From Acidisphaera sp035272265 (GTDB taxonomy: Bacteria > Pseudomonadota > Alphaproteobacteria > Acetobacterales > Acetobacteraceae), in NCBI GenBank assembly GCA_035272265.1, contig DATEQV010000345.1, forward strand, positions 1-10,602: 10,602 nucleotides of DNA, written 5' to 3'. Positions 6,465 to 10,602 of this stretch are shown one piece after another. Positions within the stretch are counted from its first letter, which is position 1; each line of letters begins with the position of its first letter. The notes under the pieces are model-generated. The model saw nothing but the letters and a program-made list of their open reading frames with translations, searched no databases and was not told where the DNA came from. Made by a program: the position numbers and the translations under genes.

Positions 6465-7118
6465 TCATTGCGTTGCGCGCTCAAGCAGTGCCCGCACGTC
6501 CGGGTCCTGTGGCGGCTCGATGAACAGCTGGGCCAAATCCTGCCTCGTCACGCGAGCGCCGTGATCGACCAACACGGTCGCCACGTCCCACTTGCCGCTC
6601 ACGAGCGCCATCTTCAGCGGCGTGAAGCGCTGGCGGTTCACCGGATCGACCGGCGCACCGAGCGCGATGATCCAAGCGGCGACCGGCGCGGGACAGAACT
6701 GCGCGGCCGAGAGCAGGATCGTGTTCCCCATCTCGTGCGCGTAACCGATCGGCAAGCCGTGATCGACGAGAAGGGTGAGCGCCTGGCCGACACGGTCGGC
6801 CGGAACCGGCGTTTTCTGGCACACCACCGCCAGCCCGCTGGTCACGGCCGCATTGGCGCGCGGAGCGGCCGCCGCACCGACCGGCACACCGCCGTCGAGC
6901 AGCGCGGCAATGACCTGGATGTCGGCGTTCTGGAGTGCGCGCGTCAGCGAGTCGTAAGAGACGTCGATCTTGCGGCTGCGCAGGAACGCGAGCGCGTGCT
7001 GTTCCGCGCCGAAACCGGCCGGTGCGGCAACGCGCGCGCCGGTATCCGCAGCCGATGCCGGCATCGCCAGACCGGCGATGACCGCGCAGCCGGCCAGCGC
7101 GGTTGCCCAACGTTTCAT
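6465..7118 (-). CDS. Exported ankyrin-repeat protein 1
   Basis: The start at 7118 gives 217 residues beginning MKRWATALAGCAVIAGLAMP with a signal peptide ending ASA (21-23). The alternative start at 7163 would add 15 residues in front of the signal and is less likely. Ankyrin-like units are QVIAALLDGGVPV (68-80), ALTLLVDHGLPI (113-124), NTILLSAAQF (132-141), PVAAWIIALGAPVDP (145-159) and RFTPLKMAL...ATVLVDHGARV (164-190). Mature Cys100 and Cys142 match the cysteines of the downstream paralogue in position and 42-residue spacing. No TM segment follows the signal, so a periplasmic location is expected. The ribosome binding site is weak (GAACGAGC). It is the first gene of a two-gene ankyrin transcript and is separated from the SRPBCC gene by a 164-bp gap with a strong terminator hairpin. 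Partner and function unknown. Confidence 0.83.
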   Translation of the reverse strand: MKRWATALAGCAVIAGLAMPASAADTGARVAAPAGFGAEQHALAFLRSRKIDVSYDSLTRALQNADIQVIAALLDGGVPVGAAAAPRANAAVTSGLAVVCQKTPVPADRVGQALTLLVDHGLPIGYAHEMGNTILLSAAQFCPAPVAAWIIALGAPVDPVNRQRFTPLKMALVSGKWDVATVLVDHGARVTRQDLAQLFIEPPQDPDVRALLERATQ

Positions 7119-7231
7119 TGCTCGTTCGCTACCGGGCCGGCATGCACGTGCCGCCTCCGGCATTTAGACTTAGCGGTTCGCGTTTGCACCGCGCTTCCGG
7201 CGACGAGACGATTTTTTACGAACGGGTCGCT

Positions 7232-7272
7232 GCTGCCCCGGCCGGCCCAGCAGCGTGGACGGCCGGGGCAGC
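7232..7272 (-). terminator. Hairpin terminator after the ArsR-SRPBCC pair
   Basis: A perfect 13-bp GC-rich inverted repeat (GCTGCCCCGGCCG at 7232-7244, complement at 7260-7272) with a 15-base loop begins 10 bp beyond the SRPBCC stop. No T-run follows in the direction of transcription; the T6 run at 7212-7217 is on the plus strand and so on the wrong side for this hairpin. It probably ends transcription of the ArsR-SRPBCC unit before the ankyrin genes. Confidence 0.6.
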
Positions 7273-7282
7273 GAACATCGGC

Positions 7283-7726
7283 TCAGGCCAGATACGTCTC
7301 CAGCTTGTCGAACGAGCCGCCCGGGCCGGCCCAGCCGGTGTTGAAGCCTTCGCGCAGCGTCTCGTCCTGGAAGCCCTGCTGGTGCAGCGTCATCAGCGTG
7401 CCGTAGCCGTCGGGCCGGAACGTGACGGTCAACCGCATCTCGCCCGCGTTGAAGCAGCCGTTGAAGGTGAGTACGAGGCGATGCGGCCGGTCGATCTCGT
7501 GGTACGTGCCGGTGGTCTCCATCTCGCGGCCGTCCGGCATTCTCATGCGCAGCAGGTAGGACCCGCCGACGCGCGCCTCCATCGTGACGATCTCGCATGT
7601 GCAGCCGGCAGGGCCGAGCCATTCACCCCAGGCCTTGCTGAGCCACGCATCGAACACGCGCTCGGGCCCTGCGGCGAAGCGGCGGCTCAGTTCCAGCGTG
7701 ACGGCGGGCCGGTCAGTCACGTCCAT
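7283..7726 (-). CDS. SRPBCC / AHSA1-like domain protein
   Basis: This is a 147-residue single-domain protein of the START/AHSA1 (SRPBCC) superfamily. It shows the family flow: FAAGPERVFDAWLSKAWGEWLGP (17-39), a GGSYLLRMRMPDGRE strand pair, TGTYHEIDRPHRLVLTF (72-88), TVTFRPDGYGTLMTL and a C-terminal helix GWAGPGGSFDKLETYLA (131-147). These proteins have a hydrophobic ligand cavity. The small bacterial ones paired with ArsR regulators are of mostly unknown function. ATG 7726 has AAAGGA about 8 bases upstream. Its reading frame overlaps the end of the arsR-type gene by 14 bp, so the two are co-transcribed and probably translationally coupled. Cysteines at 42, 44 and 91 are unremarkable. Confidence 0.88.
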   Translation of the reverse strand: MDVTDRPAVTLELSRRFAAGPERVFDAWLSKAWGEWLGPAGCTCEIVTMEARVGGSYLLRMRMPDGREMETTGTYHEIDRPHRLVLTFNGCFNAGEMRLTVTFRPDGYGTLMTLHQQGFQDETLREGFNTGWAGPGGSFDKLETYLA

Positions 7727-8060
7727 CGGTCGATCCTTTCTTCGGGGCGGGGCTGGGTTTCAGGTGGGCGTCCAACCGGTCGAAGGCTTCGCTCCAGAAC
7801 CGGCGGTAGGCGTCGAGCCACTCGCTCGCATTCGCGAGCGGCTCGGGCTGCAGGCGGCAGACGCGGTGCTGGCCCTGGCGCTCGCGGACGATCAGAGACG
7901 CGTCCTCCAGCACACGGAGATGCCGAGAAATCGCCGGCAGCGAGATCGCGAACGGCTCGGCGAGTTCGCCGACCGTCGCCTCGCCCTGCGCCAGCCGGGC
8001 AAGGATCGTCCGGCGGGTCGGGTCGGCGAGCGCTGAAAATGTCTGGTCAAGGGTCATCAT
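7713..8060 (-). CDS. ArsR/SmtB-type winged-helix regulator without a metal-binding cysteine motif
   Basis: The 115-residue protein has an ArsR-family start, FSALADPTRRTILARLAQGE (8-27). The helix-turn-helix with recognition helix SLPAISRHLRVLEDASLI (40-57) and the wing RERQGQHRVCRL (59-70) follow. The ELCVCDL metal site of arsenic/cadmium sensors is replaced by VGELAEPF (30-37) and the only cysteine is C68, so metal sensing by the classic site is unlikely. This matches the subgroup that sits beside SRPBCC/AHSA1 genes. Two adjacent ATGs (8060 and 8057) are possible starts and neither has a Shine-Dalgarno sequence. The gene is divergent from adhXL across a 116-bp gap with an AT-rich palindrome, so it probably autoregulates there and could also influence adhXL-lpxXL. 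The latter is inference. Confidence 0.9.
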   Translation of the reverse strand: MMTLDQTFSALADPTRRTILARLAQGEATVGELAEPFAISLPAISRHLRVLEDASLIVRERQGQHRVCRLQPEPLANASEWLDAYRRFWSEAFDRLDAHLKPSPAPKKGSTDGRD

Positions 8061-8069
8061 TTAGCCGAG

Positions 8070-8097
8070 TTGTTAATTAACGAGAGGGTTAAGTCAA
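8070..8097 (-). promoter_or_regulatory. Probable ArsR promoter and operator
   Basis: On the minus strand, a -35-like TTGACT (complement of 8092-8097) is followed 16 bases later by a weaker -10-like TAACAA (complement of 8070-8075). Overlapping the -10 is the perfect 10-bp palindrome GTTAATTAAC (8072-8081), a clear AT-rich island in GC-rich DNA and a plausible ArsR operator. The predicted transcription start falls within a few bases of the ATG at 8060, which would give an almost leaderless mRNA and fits the missing ribosome binding site. Confidence 0.5.
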
Positions 8098-8176
8098 GCG
8101 GTTTCCTTCGGGTGGCGGGACTGGCGCCGGTGCGGGGGTTCTGCTTCAAGACGCGGCCCTTGGACGGACCTTATCG

Positions 8177-9202
8177 ATGCGTGCCTTGCAGCTAGTCGCC
8201 GACCGTGAACTCGCGCTGAACGACATCGCGCCGCCGCCTCCGCCCGGCGCGGGCGAGGTGCAGATCGCCGTGCGCGCGGTCGGGCTGAACCACATCGATG
8301 TGTGGGGCTTCCGCGGGATGGCGTTCGCCAAGCGACTGTATCCGCTGGCGACCGGCGCGGAATGCGTGGGCGAGATCGTCGCCATCGGGCCGGACGTTAC
8401 GGGGCTGGCGATCGGCGAGCGTGTCGTGCCGTACGCGGCGCTGGTCTGCGGCACATGCCGCTTCTGCGCGCGCGGGCGGGAGAACCTCTGCGAGAACGTG
8501 CAGGGCGTGCGCGGCTTTCACGTCGACGGCTTCGCGCAGGAGCGCACCAACCACCCTGCCCGCCTGTGCGTCCCGGTGCCTGTCGGCGTGGAGGACATCG
8601 ACGCGGCGAGCGTCGCCGTCGCCTACTCCACCGTCGAGCACATGCTGTTCGACAACGCGCAGCTCGAGCCCGGCGAGTGGCTGCTGGTGCATGCAGGCGG
8701 ATCGTCGATCGGCACGATCGCCATTCGCGTCGCGAAGTCGATCGGCTGCACCGTCATCACCACCGTCGGCAGCGAGGACAAGGCGACGAAGGCCCTCGCG
8801 CTCGGTGCGGATCACGTCATCAACTACCGCACCGAGCGGTTCGAGGGCGTGGTGCGCAAGCTGACCGGCAAGAAGGGCGTGGACGTGGTGTTCGAACATG
8901 TCGGCGCCGACACCTGGGCCGGCTCGCTGCTGTCGCTGCGGCGCGGCGGACGGCTGGTGACGTGCGGTGCCACCTCCGGTCCGAGCGCAAGCCTGAACCT
9001 GATGCAGCTGTTTCAGCAGCAGTACCGCATCATCGGCAGCTTCGGGGCGCCGATCGCGTGCCTGGGCCGCGCGCTGGAGCGCATCGCTTCGGGCGTGCGG
9101 CCGGTGATCGACACGGTGCTGCCGCTGGAACATTTCCGCGACGGGCTGGCGCGGCTGGAGAGCCGCGACGTGTTCGGAAAGATCGTCGCGACCATCGGCT
9201 GA
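8177..9202 (+). CDS. adhXL: Medium-chain dehydrogenase/reductase of the acpXL-lpxXL locus (adhXL type)
   Basis: The 341-residue MDR has an N-terminal GroES-like domain, a structural-zinc loop with four cysteines (Cys91, 94, 97, 105) and a Rossmann domain with HAGGSSIGTIAIRVAKSIG (172-190). The three catalytic-zinc ligands of true alcohol dehydrogenases are missing. The Cys position is Asn38 in GLNHID, the GHE histidine is Ala61 in GAE, and no cysteine occurs in AVAYSTVEHML (147-157). The GLNxxD motif is that of quinone oxidoreductases and enoyl reductases. Rhizobial acpXL loci carry an 'alcohol dehydrogenase' gene before lpxXL, hence the name. I infer an NAD(P)H-dependent reductase, possibly the enoyl-acyl-AcpXL reduction step. 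ATG 8177 has only a weak GGACGG upstream. The stop is 5 bp before lpxXL. It is divergent from the ArsR-type gene. Confidence 0.82.
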   Translation: MRALQLVADRELALNDIAPPPPPGAGEVQIAVRAVGLNHIDVWGFRGMAFAKRLYPLATGAECVGEIVAIGPDVTGLAIGERVVPYAALVCGTCRFCARGRENLCENVQGVRGFHVDGFAQERTNHPARLCVPVPVGVEDIDAASVAVAYSTVEHMLFDNAQLEPGEWLLVHAGGSSIGTIAIRVAKSIGCTVITTVGSEDKATKALALGADHVINYRTERFEGVVRKLTGKKGVDVVFEHVGADTWAGSLLSLRRGGRLVTCGATSGPSASLNLMQLFQQQYRIIGSFGAPIACLGRALERIASGVRPVIDTVLPLEHFRDGLARLESRDVFGKIVATIG

Positions 9203-9207
9203 ACGCG

Positions 9208-10086
9208 ATGAACCTCGCCGACCGGATCGTCGGCGGCGCGGTCGCCGGGCTGTTCGCCACCCTGCGCCGCTCCGACCCGGATCGCGCGTCCGACCTGTGC
9301 GGCGCACTGGCGCGGCGTATCGGCCCGTATCTGCCTGCCAGCCGCATCGGGTGGGCGAACCTGCGTGCCGCGTATCCCGATGCCGACGACGCCTGGATAC
9401 AGGCGACGTTGCGCGGCGCATGGGAGAACCTCGGGCGCACGGCCGGCGAATACGTGCATCTCGGCCGGCTGTGGGACTACGACGAGGCGCACCCGAACGC
9501 GGGCCGGATCGTCACCGACGATTCCCACCTGTTCTACGACATGCTGAACGACGGCAAGCCGGCGCTGTGCTTCGCGGCGCATCTCGGCAACTGGGAACTC
9601 GGCGCGGTGATGGCGGCGCGGCACGGCATGCCGTCGGCGGTGGTCTACCGAATGCCGAACAACCGCGCCGTCGCGGCACAGATCGAGACGATCCGCGGCT
9701 CGCTGATGGGGCGGCTGATCAACGCGCGCAAGGAGTCCGTGTTCGAGATGGCGGGCGCGCTGGAGCGCGGCGAGCATCTGGGCATGCTGGTCGACCAGCA
9801 TTTTTCACGCGGCGTGGACGTGACGTTCTTCGGCCGGCGCTGCAAGGCCAACCCGACCGTCGCCCGCCTCGCTCGCCGCTATGAGTGTCCTGTGGTAGGC
9901 TTGCGCGTCATCCGTGAGCCGGACCACCATTTCCGCGTGACCGGCATCGGCCCGCTCGACCTGCCGCGCGATGCGGAGGGGCTGATCGACGTGCAGGGCG
10001 CGATGCAGGCGATCACCGGAGTGGTCGAGGGCTGGATCCGCGAGCACCCCGATCAGTGGCTTTGGCTGCATCGGCGGTGGCGGTAG
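9208..10086 (+). CDS. lpxXL: LpxXL, lipid A very-long-chain fatty acid acyltransferase
   Basis: This 292-residue LpxL/HtrB-family (LPLAT) acyltransferase carries the catalytic HxxxxE as AHLGNWELG, with His125 and Glu130. It also has VVYRMPNN (145-152), MLVDQHFSRGVDVTFFG (193-209), KANPTVARLARR (213-224) and a C-terminal WLWLHRRW, all typical of the family. The N-terminal 20 residues are mildly hydrophobic, fitting an inner-membrane-associated cytoplasmic enzyme. In rhizobia LpxXL moves the C28 hydroxyacyl chain from AcpXL to the hydroxyl of an acyl group on lipid A. The start 9208 lies 5 bp after the adhXL stop, and upstream in-frame starts would lie within adhXL. No strong Shine-Dalgarno sequence is seen. 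The gene is followed at 10114 by a palindromic repeat that may end transcription. Confidence 0.92.
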   Translation: MNLADRIVGGAVAGLFATLRRSDPDRASDLCGALARRIGPYLPASRIGWANLRAAYPDADDAWIQATLRGAWENLGRTAGEYVHLGRLWDYDEAHPNAGRIVTDDSHLFYDMLNDGKPALCFAAHLGNWELGAVMAARHGMPSAVVYRMPNNRAVAAQIETIRGSLMGRLINARKESVFEMAGALERGEHLGMLVDQHFSRGVDVTFFGRRCKANPTVARLARRYECPVVGLRVIREPDHHFRVTGIGPLDLPRDAEGLIDVQGAMQAITGVVEGWIREHPDQWLWLHRRWR

Positions 10087-10113
10087 TCAGATGCAGCATC
10101 CGCGGACGCTCAT

Positions 10114-10217
10114 CCGTCATTGCGAGCGAAGCAACCCAGAGCGACACAACAAGCGCCTGTCGTGTAGCCCTGGGTTGCTTCGTCCCCCGGCCTTCGCCGG
10201 GGGCCTCGCAATGACGG
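10114..10217. repeat. Nested palindromic intergenic repeat (REP/MITE-like)
   Basis: The outer arms CCGTCATTGCGAG (10114-10126) and CTCGCAATGACGG (10205-10217) are perfect 13-bp complements. Directly inside, CGAAGCAACCCAG (10127-10139) pairs perfectly with CTGGGTTGCTTCG (10170-10182). A third hairpin follows, CCCCCGGC (10184-10191) with GCCGGGGG (10196-10203) and a CTTC loop. The RNA or cruciform would be a three-way junction. The sequence is of a widespread alphaproteobacterial intergenic repeat family (ends CGTCATTGCGAGCGAAGC) as I recall it. It encodes no transposase. It lies between the convergent lpxXL and GNAT remnant and may act as a bidirectional terminator. Confidence 0.88.
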
Positions 10218-10245
10218 GGTAAGCCGTACCGTTCGGAACTTGCTG

Positions 10246-10512
10246 TCAGACGTCGTCGAGCGGTTTCGCCATGTCGACAAGCGTCCAACCGGGACGGCAC
10301 GGATTGGGGCGGCGGCCCGTTTCGCGGTAGCCGTAGGCAGCGTACAGCCTGATATTCCGCTCCATCCGCGAGCCCGTGTAGAGGCGCACTTCGCCCAGAC
10401 GCGCCGCACGCGCCTCGCGCTCCGCTTTCGCCAGCAGCCGCAGGCCGTAGCCCTTGCCCTGCGCCTCAGAGCCTGAAAATGTTTCGTCGCGCCGGCGGAT
10501 TTCGCGAGTCAA
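10246..10512 (-). pseudogene. GNAT acetyltransferase remnant with an apparent internal deletion
   Basis: The 88-residue frame holds a convincing C-terminal half of a GNAT N-acetyltransferase: the acetyl-CoA loop EAQGKGYGLRLLAKAE (16-31), strand EVRLYTGSRM (41-50), ERNIRLYAAYGYRETGR (51-67) and a last strand VDMAKPL (79-85). Family members are normally 140-170 residues. What remains in front is only TREIRRRDE (2-10), which looks like a GNAT first strand and is followed directly by the acetyl-CoA loop. About 45-60 residues between them seem to be missing. The frame opens with TTG after an in-frame TAG and has no ribosome binding site. It is probably non-functional, though a short active form cannot be excluded. 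Nothing recognisable lies between 10218 and 10245. Confidence 0.6.
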
Positions 10513-10564
10513 CGGGAATCGGGTTGGCTAGAATCGGCATGGGGAACCTCATGGTGTTGTCGGA

Positions 10565-10602
10565 ATGGCGCAGGAAGATGGTGCGGCGCTGATCGAAGGA
10601 TT
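10565..10602 (+). CDS. Possible start of a gene running off the right edge
   Basis: ATG at 10565 opens a frame that reads MAQEDGAALIEG and stays open to the end of the window, only 12 codons. A TAGAAT (10529-10534) resembles a -10 box about 30 bases upstream, but no good -35 box or ribosome binding site is seen. Too short to assign a product; listed as tentative. Confidence 0.25.
   Translation, partial: MAQEDGAALIEG

Noticed and set aside
7211..7217. T6 run read as a terminator tail
   Set aside because: It is on the plus strand to the left of the hairpin, where no plus-strand gene ends; for the minus-strand transcript it reads as an A-run.
8302..9207. Longer upstream start for LpxXL
   Set aside because: The extension is an out-of-frame reading of adhXL; family similarity begins at 9208.
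10013..10300. Minus-strand frame reading through the palindromic repeat
   Set aside because: Its translation is made by the repeat (the SLAMTDE-like string) and the end of lpxXL, so it is not a gene.
10539..10592. Short plus-strand frame beginning ATGGGGAAC
   Set aside because: It ends after 17 codons with no ribosome binding site and no recognisable content.
1..10602. CRISPR arrays, tRNA or rRNA genes, transposases, phage or defence genes
   Set aside because: No regularly spaced repeats, no tRNA-like segments and no such protein motifs were seen on either strand.

Overview
The window is GC-rich (roughly two-thirds G+C) with tightly packed genes and the gene content of an alphaproteobacterium, most likely Hyphomicrobiales or a relative. 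The strongest clue is an acpXL-to-lpxXL gene set. In rhizobia, Brucella and allies this set makes the very-long-chain (about C28) hydroxy fatty acid that is attached to lipid A. A palindromic intergenic repeat with CGTCATTGCGAG ends, of a type I recall from Bradyrhizobium-like and other alphaproteobacterial genomes, fits this.

Layout, left to right. (1) 149-838 (+): a CitG-like (triphosphoribosyl-dephospho-CoA synthase family) gene that lacks its N-terminal part. (2) 958-1293 (-): cutA. It is divergent from a small WxPGxW-repeat lipoprotein gene at 1370-1681 (+). (3) 1812-5812 (+): a compact operon of acpXL, fabZXL, fabF2XL (a ketosynthase homologue without catalytic residues), fabF1XL (intact ketosynthase) and an SDR that overlaps the fabF1XL stop codon. 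(4) 5831-8060 (-): a block of four opposite-strand genes. Two are tandem paralogous exported ankyrin proteins; the other two are an ArsR-type regulator and an SRPBCC/AHSA1 protein with overlapping reading frames. (5) 8177-10086 (+): a medium-chain dehydrogenase/reductase (adhXL) and lpxXL, the lipid A acyltransferase. (6) 10114-10217: the palindromic repeat. (7) 10246-10512 (-): the remnant of a GNAT acetyltransferase. (8) A possible gene start at the right edge.

How the genes work together. AcpXL carries the growing acyl chain and FabF1XL condenses, possibly with FabF2XL as a chain-length-factor-like partner. The SDR is the natural candidate for 3-keto reduction, FabZXL dehydrates, and the MDR, which has lost its catalytic-zinc ligands, is a candidate enoyl reductase. 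LpxXL then transfers the finished chain to lipid A. The roles of AcpXL, FabZXL, FabF1XL and LpxXL follow from strong family resemblance. The SDR, MDR and FabF2XL roles are inference. The notable architectural feature is that the 2.2-kb opposite-strand block separates the chain-building genes from adhXL-lpxXL, so the two halves probably need separate promoters.
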